This document shows, one piece after another, positions 46,101-57,400 of a stretch of 64,000 nucleotides of DNA. Source of the DNA: Chrysaora quinquecirrha (lineage: Eukaryota > Cnidaria > Scyphozoa > Semaeostomeae > Pelagiidae); assembly GCA_014526335.1 (NCBI GenBank), contig JACTAT010000107.1:124001-188000 (forward strand). The letters run 5' to 3'. Made by a program: the position numbers and the translations under genes. The notes under the pieces are model-generated. The model saw nothing but the letters and a program-made list of their open reading frames with translations, was not told the DNA's origin and did not search any database. Within the stretch, counting starts at the first letter, position 1. Each line of letters starts with the position of its first letter.

Positions 46101-46537
46101 AGTACTGGATCGAAGACTAAGGAATCTGACTTTATTAAAAATGATGAAGTCTTATGAAGCTGATCATTTACATGTATAAAACGAGCAAGCAATGCTCTTA
46201 TTTTTAATGGTTTAATTAGTATTCATTTCTATTCATCTTCTGACACCTTCATGCCCCTATATTCCTTTGTTCCTAGGTTTATTTTAAAGAAACAAGTATA
46301 AAAGTTAGGGAATTGCTAAGGAATTTTCAGTGCTCAAATTTGGCTGTCAGTTAAGGAATTTTCAGTACTGAACCTGAGCCGAACTTCCTTATAAAAAAAA
46401 AATACGTATAGCCCAGCAGAGATCCAGCTTTTGGCCGCTGTCAATTATTAGGGGCTTTAGTAATGAAAGAAAGCGATAAAACTCCAGCACTTACCAAAGG
46501 CAGAAAGAAGACAGCAGATCAAATACAAATAGGACAT
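42929..46537 (-). CDS. Secreted LamG plus PAN/Apple domain protein
   Basis: Three coding exons join in phase 1: 46537-46495, 44490-43810 and 43194-42929, 990 nt or 329 residues plus TAG. Exon 1 starts at ATG and encodes MSYLYLICCLLSAF, a hydrophobic signal peptide. Exon 2 (residues 16-241) is a laminin-G/concanavalin-like domain with the hallmark C(X)nCKNGLSIGFWLNI and a C-terminal DTLQIWDDVVLSGENI strand. Exon 3 (243-329) is a PAN/Apple domain with DLDECIQYCMNNKNDCKSLN and CELNN. These domains bind carbohydrate or protein ligands outside the cell; a role in recognition, mucus or matrix is likely but not shown. Several N-glycosylation sites (NGT, NFT, NIT) are visible. The stop is created at a transposon end, and the satellite downstream supplies AATAAA signals. 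Confidence 0.85.
43810..44490 (-). CDS. LamG/concanavalin-like exon
   Basis: Runs from TTTTGCAG|GA to CAAG|GTAACA, 681 nt with no stop. Upstream of the domain is a short basic linker (TKAEKRQRHP) that could be a processing site. A paired-cysteine motif GCFEEPWSCKNG precedes the strand ISLW-like SIGFWLNI. Confidence 0.85.
44500..45450. other. Intron 1 of the LamG/PAN gene, no other gene
   Basis: AT-rich intron sequence with no supported exon on either strand. 44930-45450 contains short direct words only. Confidence 0.45.
45452..45798 (-). mobile_element. TATAAGAAC-type MITE, copy 2
   Basis: Inverted relative to 25011-25368 and alignable end to end. Ends CACTCTTTTTTTTTATAAGA and AAAGAGTG, TA on both sides. 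GTTCTTAA recurs at least six times inside. Lies in intron 1 of the LamG/PAN gene. Confidence 0.8.
45890..46012 (-). repeat. tRNA-derived SINE
   Basis: The minus strand starts GGACGTGGTGTGACCGAGTG (A box) and has GTAGGTTCGAATCTTATC (B box). The acceptor stem has no partner, so it is not a functional tRNA gene. Resembles a tRNA-Ser/Leu-headed SINE. Confidence 0.6.
46028..46406. mobile_element. TATAAGGAA-type MITE
   Basis: Ends ACGCATTTTTTTTATAAGGA and the inverse of TCCTTATAAAAAAAAAATAC, with TA flanks. The interior iterates (T)AAGGAATT(C/T)(C/T)AGTACTG. Same layout as the TATAAGAAC elements but with a different repeated word. Confidence 0.7.
46495..46537 (-). CDS. Signal-peptide exon of the LamG/PAN gene
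   Basis: Fourteen codons plus one base, ending TTTG|GTAAGTG. Chosen because it gives an ATG, a hydrophobic leader and phase 1, matching the acceptor at 44491. A MITE end lies 160 bp upstream (46696), close to where the promoter should be. Confidence 0.75.
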
Positions 46538-46695
46538 TGCTCTACACTGTAAGGAAAAAACGTCATTTACACTAACAACATTACAAACCACTTTGGGTTT
46601 TTTCGTAAAAGAATGACACGTTCTAAGGCTTTACTTTTGGTTTCGTTTCTCATCCTAACCAGTTTGATGCGTTCCTATCCAACCCAGAGCGTGTA

Positions 46696-47430
46696 CAATC
46701 TTTTTTTATAAGAACCAGATAATTTTTGCCGAGGCTCGATGTTCTTATTTTTTGAATAATTTGAGGCTCCAGTGTTCTTAATGGTGTTCTTGTTTCAACA
46801 TTGATTTTTCCACAACTACACCAATAGATTGCTTGTAAGAAAAGTAGACAACAGTTTTGCATATTTTCTATATACTTTTTTTAATAAGCAACCGCTCAAT
46901 AAACGACTAGGGCTGAACTGACCTTAACATTAAGCAACTTGAGGGCTCAATTGAATTACTGTAAGCAACTAAGAAGTCAAACAACCAAGCTTATTCTCTT
47001 TATTGTGCTAGGAAATTGTTCTTCGTTCTTATGTTTTGCATATTGAAGTTCGTTAGCTACAGTAACGTTTTTGCACTTACTGTCTCCCAAAAGTCATGTT
47101 GTAGGCCTAACAGATGATGATTTTGACCTGCGAAGTCAGGGGTGGTTAGCAGGTACAAAAAATGTTAAGCAACGTTTGAGGGATGAAATGTCAAAAATTT
47201 TACGCAACTTTGAGGGCTGGACGAAAGTCAAGTTGCTTATTAAAAAAAAGAGTGTATACTTTTAATTGATAATTGCATAGTTCTGTCTTGTAAACATGAG
47301 TTGAAACTTCTCATATTTTCTTGTATCTTATTTTTCATTTGAGGTTGGACATGTTCTTACGTTGTTCTTAATTTTTGGCAAATCGAGCCTCAATTTTCTT
47401 ATAAAGTGTGTTCTTGTATAAAGAAGATTG
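46696..47430. mobile_element. TATAAGAAC-type MITE interrupted by a second MITE
   Basis: Outer ends CAATCTTTTTTTATAAGAAC and AAGAAGATTG, with TA flanks. It is split by the 46871-47258 element, so the order of insertion is clear. GTTCTTA words appear in both outer halves. Confidence 0.7.
46871..47258. mobile_element. AATAAGCAAC-type MITE, nested
   Basis: Ends ACTTTTTTTAATAAGCAAC and GTTGCTTATTAAAAAAAAG. The interior repeats TAAGCAAC and GAGGGCT several times. Inserted inside the 46696-47430 element. Confidence 0.7.
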
Positions 47431-47432
47431 TA

Positions 47433-48815
47433 GCCAGCCAGTTTGAGAGTTTTTAGAAAATTTTTTGCTCCAACATCAATTGCAAATGTACGTGATGACG
47501 TCATTAGCAATAAAAATCTTTTTTAACGCTATTACTTTGAGAAAGCCCTTCGTTTAAATTTCCCCTCGAATAAATGCATCTTATAAAATTCAAATTATCT
47601 AAAAAAGGACTCCCCTCTGAACGGCTCCTCTGATAAAAGTCATTCTTAAAGCAAGGCGTTTGTTCGAATGAGTAGCTATTTTCAGTTAATGAATAACTTA
47701 CTGGATTTAAAAGTCAGATTGTTAGAGGAATGAAGAGTTTTTACTAATCAATGGCCCCACGGCCTTATGAAACCCTCCTAAACGACATTAATTTCCATAT
47801 GCTTGCAGTATACTGTAGTTGTCTTTTTGGTTGGCGCAGGCTATGATTTCTTCGAACAATGTAGGCTCACTACCGTTTTCAAGTCTAAGGTTCTAAATAT
47901 TTATCCCTCCAGCACTGAAAGTTTCTAAGCAGTACCTGGGCACAGCTACCCCAGAAATGGATCAACTGTTATAAGGGTCAAAATTACGTGATTCGAACCA
48001 GGATGTCACGAGCTATGTTCGTTTATCGGGAAAATAGGTTCATTTTTTCCCGTTACACGCAATGGGGTAATTTGTGCGAATTTCTGTGAAAACCTTTACG
48101 ATTCTTCACGAAATGGAAGTTCGTAGTGTTAAATACAATAAATAGCAAATGTGCCATTGGTCCCATGTGCTGTAGTTCCATATGGCATGCTTGTGGATAA
48201 GTAAAAGCCTGGATGAAGTTATAACAGGCTCTCTGTCAAGCTTTTCCGTTCTTTTCCACACGAATCATCATCAAATTTCAATTTTGGGCCTTATTACTCT
48301 TTTGTACATTCTTTTACAAGCAATCAGTTAATCTTGATAGCAACTTGGGCTGAGATTTTGTCAAACCTTTTAGTTGAGATAGCTTACTTTATAGAGTACA
48401 TCACTGCAAACTTGCCAATTATATTGAAAAGCAAGAAAAGAGCCAAACTATGAGTTTTTTGGGGGTACCAGTCATTCTTTTAGGGCAGAAATATTAGATA
48501 TGTTAAAAGGCAAATTTGAGGGAAGGATCAAAAGTCCAATTGCTTGCTAAAAGAGGGTATTCGAATGTCAAGGGGTATCTAGGCTTTAACAAATCGACCA
48601 AACAAAGGGGTACAGGTAAAATGACTTACGTTGCTCTGAACCTGATGTCTTTCTTCAAATCTTGGTTGGGCGTGGAATGAGTCCAGCAGCGCGTCTTTAC
48701 TGTATCTTTGCAATAAAAGTACTTTCTATGTTTTTATAGTGTTTTTGAATTTCCTTGACATATAATTTATTTTGTCAGCTGTGTCAAGGTTATCACATAG
48801 ATCCTTTTAAAAACT
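47433..48815. other. No gene recognised
   Basis: AT-rich; no exon, RNA gene or complete repeat identified. Lies upstream of the LamG/PAN start. Confidence 0.45.
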
Positions 48816-48819
48816 CCTA

Positions 48820-49197
48820 AGCCCAGGGGGTACTCATTAACTTTCAATACGGGGGGGTCCATGCCACTATTTCCTTGCAGACCCCCAAATATTGAGTTTA
48901 ATGTTTTGGAGACCCCAAATATTGCTATCTATTTTTAGACACCTAAAATGTTTTCTCAGGCTTAGCCATCAGTTTCATGAAAATTTACAATTTATAAGCT
49001 CTTGGCAGTTGGATGGGTAATTTTGATGAATCACACCAAATCGCAGGATTCTTCCTTCAGATTTGTGGACCCCAAATATTGAATTTTTTCCATGTTATAA
49101 TTCACAGACCCCAAATATTGAATAAGCTTAAGATTTCGGACCCCAAATATTGGCATGGACCCCCCCGTATTGAAAGTTAATGAGTACCCCCTGGGCT
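48820..49197. repeat. Inverted-repeat MITE with iterated GACCCCAAATATT
   Basis: Arms AGCCCAGGGGGTACTCATTA / ACTTTCAATACGGGGGGGTC and the exact inverse at 49150-49197, about 45 bp each. GACCCC(C)AAATATTG occurs five or more times between them, mostly in one orientation. Confidence 0.8.
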
Positions 49198-49199
49198 AT

Positions 49200-50690
49200 C
49201 ATCGTCTTCAACATGATCATCATCTTCTTCAACAATGATGATCATGTTGAAAACAATGATTGGTGATTGTGATGATGATGCTGACGATGATAATGATCCA
49301 TTATGATGATAATGCGATTGTTGACAATGTGATTAGATAAATCTTTCCTGGAAGAATCCCAAAACTTTGAATCGAAAATAGAAAACCTCTAGTAGCGTAT
49401 ATGTACTAATAAATTTGAGCTCATAGGTTAAACTGTGTAACAAATAACTCCCTTCAGTGCACCGAAACCTGTAATCTTCGCTTCAAATGATTAATTTAAT
49501 TCTAGAATCTCCAAAAGCTATCATAAGAATTTGCATACTGTGCAGATGACTATATTCGATAATTAGTAGCACTTTGAAGAATTAATTTCCAACTTTGAAC
49601 CATTTATTTTCAGATGATTCTCGAAGCCGCAAACTGTTTTGAAAAAATTTCTTCTGTCTAACTTCGCAAAAATTTCTACTGCGACACAATCTCCTCCTCT
49701 CTTCACACGAAAATCTTACATGTAAGAGGACTTCTAGAAACCTCTGAGAATAACAACCCAATCAAAAATTGTATGAAAGTATTTCAAAATAGAAAATAAA
49801 ATCAAATTAGATTAGATTTGAGCAACATTTTGCGATATTGTAATCAAACCTTATTTTGAAGCCCGACCGAGCCGGCTTTTTTGCGAGAAAATCTTGGTGT
49901 CAATTTCTTATTTTCCTGCATCGTGGATCGAGCTCGCAATCCTTAGCGCAAGAAACAAGCGCATTATTCCACTGCGCTACACTAACAGTTGATAATAATT
50001 GATGTTTTTGGCAAGAAATTGCATTTTGTTAATCATGCCCACTAACGACAACACTTAACGGCGATTTCAGATTAATTCCTATTATTTGTGGTTTGTCTTT
50101 TGTTACGTTTTGGCACGAACAAGCGTCTATATGCCTATATTCCTACCTATATGCCTATTACAACGAACACCCTCTTAATATGTCTGTCGGACATAAAAAC
50201 GTGCATTGAAATTCGCAGACTCGGCTGACTAAGCGGAATTCAAATACTATTCTAAGTTACCTAATGAACACACCCGCCTCCGATTATTAGATTTTGCTAA
50301 ATTTTCAAGCCCCCGCTCTTATCGAGACCTTCTCCTCGCTTATTAAATTTGAGCAAGATTGACACAATTTTTATGGTCGAAGAAGTTCCATCATATTAGA
50401 GCCATTGTCTTATTGATGCGCAATTTGCGGTTGGTTTTTCGGTTTTTCACAATTGCGGCCTGCAAACGCCTTTGTCAATCTAAGGTCATGTGACAATTGT
50501 TGTTCTTCAATAGCTCGCTTGAGTGACTTAATCATTGTTTACGTTATAAAAGTTGTCAAATTGCCACATTTGGTTTAGTTCATAACATTTCAAACATTCT
50601 CATCATGAATCATTGATCGAGTCGCATAGAGACTTGGCAAGAGCGCCAATTTCACAACAGTTTTCAAAGCAAATCCTCTTCAATATCATC
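49200..50690. other. No gene recognised
   Basis: GATGAT-rich start (49200-49320), then AT-rich DNA. The only feature seen is the SINE at 49905. Confidence 0.45.
49905..49990 (-). repeat. tRNA-derived SINE head
   Basis: The minus strand has TAGTGTAGCGCAGTGGAATA (A box) and GATTGCGAGCTCGATCC (B box) with tRNA-like spacing. The body is uncertain. Confidence 0.5.
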
Positions 50691-51336
50691 GTCATCATCG
50701 CCACCGTTGGTTGCCATTGTGGCGACGTCCAGGGAATAAGATAACCACTACAACCACTACCGCCACCACCAGCGTCATCATCGTCGTCATCACCATCATC
50801 ATCGATACTATCGCCATTGTAATTGTTGTGTTGACGTTCAGGGAATACGACACACCGCCACCACCAGCATCATGATCATCATGATCATCATCATCATCAT
50901 CATCATCACTATCACCGCCGCCACCACCAGCGTCATTATGATGATGATCAATCATGTTCATAGTGGTCATCATCATCATCACTACATCACAAACATCAAA
51001 ATCATCACCATCATCATCATCACCACCATCATCATCATTACCATCATCATTATCATCATCATCATTATCATCATCATCATTATCATCATCACTATCACCG
51101 CCACCACCACCAGCGTCATTATGATGATGATCAATCATCTTTATAGCGATCATCATAATCATCACCATCATCACCATACATCGTAATCATCACCATTGTC
51201 ATCATCCTCATCATCTATATCATCGAAGGTGTTATTAGGTCGGAAGAAATGGGATCACCACGACAACCACGAAAACCATCCATACCATCATCACCATCAC
51301 CACCCGCATCGTCATCATCATCATCATAATTACAGT

Positions 51337-51367
<31 letters not shown>

Positions 51368-51369
51368 CC

Positions 51370-51401
<32 letters not shown>

Positions 51402-51540
51402 TATCATTACCATCATTATCATCCAGTTGTTGTTGTTATGGCGAGATTCGAGGAATAAGTTAACCACCAAAATCACCACTAACGCCACCAGCATCATGAT
51501 GACGATGATCGTCATCATCTTTATGATCATGATCGGCATT
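50690..51540. repeat. CAT/ATG trinucleotide low-complexity tract
   Basis: Long runs of CATCATCAT with CCACCACC interruptions; a diverged internal duplication includes GTCATTATGATGATGATCAA twice (near 50931 and 51113). Frames rich in His/Ile or Asp are artefacts. Confidence 0.92.
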
Positions 51541-51825
51541 TGGCCAAGACCTACAGGTTTAATGGGGTGTATTTTTCATGAAAGATATTAAGTCTCTACG
51601 TTGACCCTCCAATCTGATTGTTCGCTAACATCAAAGACTTTTTAAGAACTGTTCCTGAAAACGTACAAATCCGACAACAAAGACGAAAATTCATAAAAAG
51701 CAATTTCATAAAGCAAAAGCAAACTTTAAAGCAACAGTTTATTTAATCAAAGAAATCTCCGTCATCTCATCTTCCGAAATGTTTTTGTTAGGCAATCTTT
51801 AAAAACAGCAGATTCGGGAGACTTG

Positions 51826-52132
51826 GGGCCTGTTTACATGGAGGCTGGTCAGCCCGGTTAGCCGAGCTAGCTCGGTTAGGCGAGATCCTTTTTCAGAGCG
51901 TTTACATGGATAAATTTTCCAGCCCGGTTAGCTAGGCTAGCCTTGCTAATTAACACTTTCCCATTCTTTCCTGTCCTGTCAGGATTTCACCTCGCCTGAC
52001 CGGACTGGCCCGCTCTCCATATAAACGCAAAGTGAACAAACAAAAGATCTTATTGTTCTGTGTTCTGTCAGATCTCGTTGGCCGAGCCAGCTCGCCTAAC
52101 CGGGCTGGCCCGCCTCCATGTAAACAGGCCCT
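51826..52132. repeat. Inverted-repeat MITE
   Basis: Ends GGGCCTGTTTACATGGAGGC and its inverse; inner arms share AGCCCGGTTAG, GAGC(T/C)AGCTCG and (T/C)AGGCGAG. Confidence 0.8.
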
Positions 52133-52323
52133 ATTCGTTTTCGATCCCAGGGGGGGGGGAGGCACTCAAGACTTTTGCATACGGGGGCGTCAGCCCGATA
52201 CTTTCGGGTAATTTTTTTTCCCTAATATTAATATTTTTGGGTCCGCAATGTTAAAAAGGCAAAGATGATATTTTTGGGTTGCAGATCAGAAAATATATGT
52301 TGAAGAAGGAAGAATAGAAACTA

Positions 52324-52768
52324 TGAACCTGCTGAAGATCAAAGGCACAAGTGAAAAAATTCGTCGATTTTTGTCTAAACAAAATATAAGGTGTACTTTT
52401 TATTCCCTTAATACACTTAAAAAGTCACTTTCAAGGCCAAAAGACAAAGTTGAAGATCTTGAAAAATCAAACGTGTTATACAAAATGCCATGTAGAGATT
52501 GTCCTAAATCATATATAGGACAATCGAAAAGAGAGACAGGAACTAGGCTCATAGAGCATAAATCAAATGTGACCCATGGTCGAATTGACAAAAGTGATTT
52601 TGCCGATCATTGTTGGACAAAAAACACCAGATGGATTGGGATAACATTTCAGTGATTGATGAGGATAAGAACTGGAATAAAAGACTTGTTAAAGAAAGCA
52701 TTCACTCAGTTCTATCAACTCCTTGTATCAACAGAGTCAGGAAAAAGTTATGGTCACACAGTCATTGA
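52324..52768 (+). mobile_element. Penelope-like element fragment with frameshift
   Basis: The frame EKIRRFLSKQNIRCTFYS..., then NVLYKMPCRDCPKSYIGQSK and RETGTRLIEHK, is the linker and GIY-YIG endonuclease of a Penelope-like retroelement (IRCTF, CRDC and YIGQ are family landmarks). Near 52625 the frame shifts; the next frame continues QMDWDNISVIDED..WNKRLVKESIHSV and ends at 52768. The reverse transcriptase is absent, so the copy is dead. Confidence 0.82.
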
Positions 52769-52823
52769 CTGGAGAAAGGTCCATTAGAACAATAGAAAAG
52801 GTCCATTAGAACAATAGAAAATA

Positions 52824-53434
52824 CAGGGTGGCCCAAAAAAAGGGACCCCCTTAGGTAAATAATTTCTGTGTAAATTTTCTCAAGGAGGAATTTTATCAAA
52901 TTTATACCAGGTAATATTCAAGTCAAGTGCGCTATCGTGTAGAAATATGTTGGCGATAAGAGCTTCTATCTCGGCGCAATGGGACATTAAATTTATGATG
53001 TCCCAAAATCTGCTGTTTACATTCCATCATTGCGTACTGTACTGCAATCGTGCGTGAAGAAGAATCATGATCCCAGAGTAAAATTGTCACGACCGTTAAT
53101 GTATGGTCAGTCATATTAGTGAAGTGTTTTGAGCAGGATTGAGGACATTTTGAATATCATTTGACTGAAAGAATGAGTTATTGATTTTTCTGTTTTGTTG
53201 CGTAAGGATTACGTAAGGGTATAAAGTTGCATATTTTGTTACAGTACGTTTTTGGATTGTAAAGTTTTAAAGTCAATTTATTCAGAGATACTAACCCATA
53301 TCATCATGATATTTACACGATATATCTCACTTGAGTTGAATATCATGTAGTATTAATTTCATGAAATTCCAACTTAAGAATAAATTATTAATAAATTATT
53401 TGGTTAGGGGGTCCCTTTTTTCTGGGCCACCCTG
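52824..53434 (-). mobile_element. Mariner-like non-autonomous element, copy 3
   Basis: Same family as 5332 and 32351, in opposite orientation. Ends CAGGGTGGCCCAAAAAAAGG and TTTTTTCTGGGCCACCCTG, TA on both sides. Slightly longer than the other two. Confidence 0.75.
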
Positions 53435-53573
53435 TATTTTTTGAGAAACACCGCATTTAGTATGAAGTATTAACCTGAGACTTTTTCTAGGGAATATGAA
53501 TATAAGCGTTTTTTCTTGAACAGCACAAAGAATATAACTCTAGTCCATCCAGCAGACAAAAAGTGTGCACAAA

Positions 53574-54271
53574 GGCCTTAGCCAAACGATCAAACATGTG
53601 AAATCGCCAAACATTGTAAAAAATTCATGAAACATTTGAAATTGTCAAACAATAATTGGTTACCGATTGGTCACATCGCAAAGCACAACATCGTCCCCAG
53701 GCCCCAAATCGAGTTTCCTCGAATCTCAACCGTCAAATCGATTTTGGTCTTGGTACCGGCCACAAAATCTGCCAAAATACATGCAATTTTGGCCTAAGCA
53801 TAAAACAAGATGTAGATTCCGAAAGCAGATGTTCTTAAAAAGGAAATGCAAAGATTCTCATTGATAACTGTCAGGCAAGATAAAATATCTCATGTAGCAT
53901 CATTTTTTGGTTTTTATAAAGGGTTTTTCACATATTTTTCAGCCTATTTTGGTGTGAATTTTTGAAGAAACTGTGACGTCACTTAAAATTTCTATTGTTT
54001 GAACAGCCAGCTAAATTGTGCCGATACCAGGGTCGAATATGGACAGCGGAGTTTCACGTAGAGGCCTATTCACCCTGGGGACGAGGTTGCGCAAAGCAAT
54101 GCTCGTGAAACATGCTTGCTTAGGCCAGGAAAAAAATGCTTTTGAATTTTTTCAACAACATTACGCAACCAATGTGCTTATTCATGCTTTTCAAGCATAT
54201 TTCTTGACGTGTTGCTTGATAAGCAAATTTCACATCGTTGACGAACAGTGTTTGATCGTTTGGTCAGCGCC
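53574..54271. mobile_element. PIF/Harbinger-like MITE abutting a stop codon
   Basis: Left end GGCCTTAGCCAAACGATCAA, right end (reverse) GGCGCTGACCAAACGATCAA. Flanks are AAA (53571-53573) and TAA (54272-54274), compatible with a mutated 3-bp TWA duplication. The interior repeats CCAAACGATC-like and AAGCAAATTTCA words also found in the 69-bp satellite. Its right end supplies the last base of the channel gene's stop codon. Confidence 0.6.
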
Positions 54272-54440
54272 TAAGTCTTTGTTTCTTTTAACATCAACTT
54301 TTCATTTGTCCGTTTTTCATTGTTCATCTCACATTTGAGCATTTCAAATTCTTCTCTGATTTCTTTTAAAACTGATTCCTCGATTCGTCTGCGCATGCTC
54401 TCTAGTTTCTCTGCCTTCTCATCGGCATCTTGTGCAATAC
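54271..54440 (-). CDS. Coiled-coil C-terminal exon of the channel
   Basis: After TTTATTTGAAG, 55 residues rich in Glu/Lys/Arg with heptad spacing, ending KLMLKETKT and TAG. The final codons abut the MITE end at 54271. Confidence 0.7.
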
Positions 54441-57400
54441 CTTCAAATAAACAGCAGACAGTCTGAGTAATGGAAAAACAAAGGGTGTGTTCGCACGAGT
54501 ATCGCTCCAAAAAAATTGCGGATAGAGATATGGAGAGAAGGAGGCTTTGCTGTTTTGTTTGTAAGGCAGAGAGTATTGATACCGTCCCTACTGGCGGACT
54601 GGAGGGGCAGCTATATCTTATATTGCGACTTGCTGAAGAAAACTGGCTGGAGTACAAATATTGCGGTACATAACCTCGAGAATCCCCTAGCAGGGTACTG
54701 CTTGGCTTCCTGTATCCTGGGGGGGGGGTGTTAGATTATCTTACCTTATCCTTATTACAAATCCCGGGCTTTTCATCTAGTAAGAATTTTCTTTTGGAAC
54801 AGTAATCAACTGGCCCCCGTGTCACCGCTGAAAGAAATCTATTTGGGTTCACTGTCGAAACGAGGCTACTTTGACTGATAGGAAGTTGACTACAACAATC
54901 GAATCTCGTTTTCGTTAAGAAAAATTTGCGTAAGCAATATCGTATTTCTTCGACTACACGCTTTCTTATTTATTAGGAACCTACCTCAAGACCTAGTTCT
55001 TAAAGTTCCTTATTTTTTTTTTACCCCTTTTGAGGCACTTGCAGTTCCAAAAGTTCCTTAATAGTTCCTTAATTTTAACTGCACATTCAGTGTCATAATA
55101 ATAATAGAGAGTCAGTTGCATGTAAGCAAAGCTCGAGACAACTCGAGGAAACATTTGATACTTGCGCGACGTACAATTTTTGACTGCAAATGAATAGAAC
55201 ATTGTTTCTAATTCATGATTATTTGCAGTGATAAAGGTATTCAACACTGAAAAGTTCCTTAATGATTTTCTCTTTAGTAGTATTAGTTCTTTAGATTTTT
55301 GGGCCTTCTACATGTAGGTTCCTTATAGTGGTACTTTATAAAAAAAAAGCGTTTAAGCGCCCAGGTTGCTCATTTAAGAATCCGTTGTAAAGAGGAGCAA
55401 TTATTTGAAGATTTTTGAATAAACTAACATTCGGGCGAAAAGAGTTTTGTAGAAAACAGCAAAAGGTGATTCCTCCCAAACAAGTGCTCGCACATTGTGG
55501 GAAAAAGACCCCAACCCTCGGGCCCTCAGCCTCTTTCTCTGTTTATTTTTGGATATTTGAACAGCGAAACAACGTGTGGTCTAGTCAGTTGTCAGTTGCT
55601 TATTTTTTGTTGAACTGAACACTCTGTGTCACTCTTGCAACGAAAGAACTCTTTGGAAGATAATCTTAAATTTTGGAACTCTCTATCAATGGAAGTATAG
55701 TATTGGAATTGTATTATTGGGAATTTATTACTCCTGATGTTAAAATGATGGGAATCTCATGCATAAAGAATTATCGCTGTACATAGAACGTTGGACTGGA
55801 ACATTCGATTAACCAGAAGCAGACTGAACTGAACTGACACGGACAATCGCACGTATTCTCGCTTATTCTTATGTAGACTATCTCATCAGGGATAGATTTC
55901 TTGTTTATTGCATCTTAAATTCTTGGTTAGCTTTTTATGTTACATATTCTATCATACAGTCCTCTATTTATATTTTGTTGAGAAATTTCAAAGGAGTCTA
56001 GCTTCGAAACGTCCTTTGACATTGGCGGTAATTCTAGCCTGTTAACCCAGGGAACACCTTACCTGGAATCGAATCTTTGAGCCTGATACAGGTAATTTTC
56101 TACACACATCAGAAGAACATAGAAATAGTCTCTGACCCCCAACCTGATTCACAGCACAATCTAAAGGAGCCGTTGTTTTGAGGGAAGGCGCTTATTCGAC
56201 GGAATACGATAAATTGAGCGATATGAAGTTGGATGGAACAGTCGGTCATTTTGCTGAGTTGGGTCTCGCGGGTCTCGCGTGAACAGCAAATCTTGATGGA
56301 TCGTTTTGAGTACGGCATGTCCGAGTGGCCTAAAAAGTTCTGGATCTTTTCGGAACAGCTCTCATGTAAACGCAGCCAAAATGACATATCATCAATATTA
56401 ATACTATATCATCAATACTAACCATTTTCAGCTTTGGCTGCATCAACTATATTTTTTATGGCTTTCCTGCTGCCATACAATTTCTTCATCAGCTCAAATA
56501 AACATCCAATAGCGACTGTTACTAGAGATGACAAACCAATATAATAAATCAGCTTCTTGTATATAACTGGCGAGCTGAATGGACTGGTTGTCACCGGTTT
56601 GGGAAGATCCGGATTCGGTACCTAAAAAAAATATCGTCGCCTAATTAAGCAGCTGTTACACTCAATACACTCTGTTGCTTAATGGACAACCTAGCCATTT
56701 CCCCGGGCCTGGCACTACCCAAAAATTGGGACAGGAATAACAGGCATAATACGGTCACTCTTTTACGCCGCAATTAGGTCGTGCGGAATTTAATTCAAGC
56801 TAATTTGAATGAAGTTCGACCTAAATTTACCCATATAAAGTAGCCATGTCTACCCACCCATGCCCGCCTGACAAATTTTGTCAGGCGTGGTACCCATGTA
56901 TAGAAAAAAAAAGAAATTTGTTACCTATTTTTACCAATATCTCAAATGTTTTAACCCAATTTAACACCTGAGGCAACTCTAAATGCGGCGAAAAGGCATT
57001 TGCGCTTAAAACTAAAACGCACTTTTTATCAGGCTGTCTAGAATTTTTTGTATATTTCACTACCCATGTTTAGAGATTCTTTAAGAAAAATCAACCCAAA
57101 TGTAGGGAAATTGGCGTTGAAAAAGTTACCCCTTTGGGCGGCACGTCTAGTATAACGAATAATGGAAGTACCCCCCTGGGCCCCCAGAAGGAGTTTACCC
57201 TTTACCCTTTAGAGGTTTAGTCTAACCTTTGATTTTATAAAAGATTTTTAATGGAACTCTAGCAATAGTTTCCTTTTCTTACGTATTTCACATAGAGCCG
57301 CTTCGTAACTAAGGAAATTGTTCCCAGAATTTACTTCAAAAACCCAAAAACTCTTAGTAAAAGCAAGTGACTGACCGAAAAGGTCGCCATCTTTTCCGGA

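Noticed and set aside
50695..51591. Asp- or His/Ile-rich frames of up to 160 codons
   Set aside because: Pure CAT/ATG low complexity with no conserved start, splice sites or domain.
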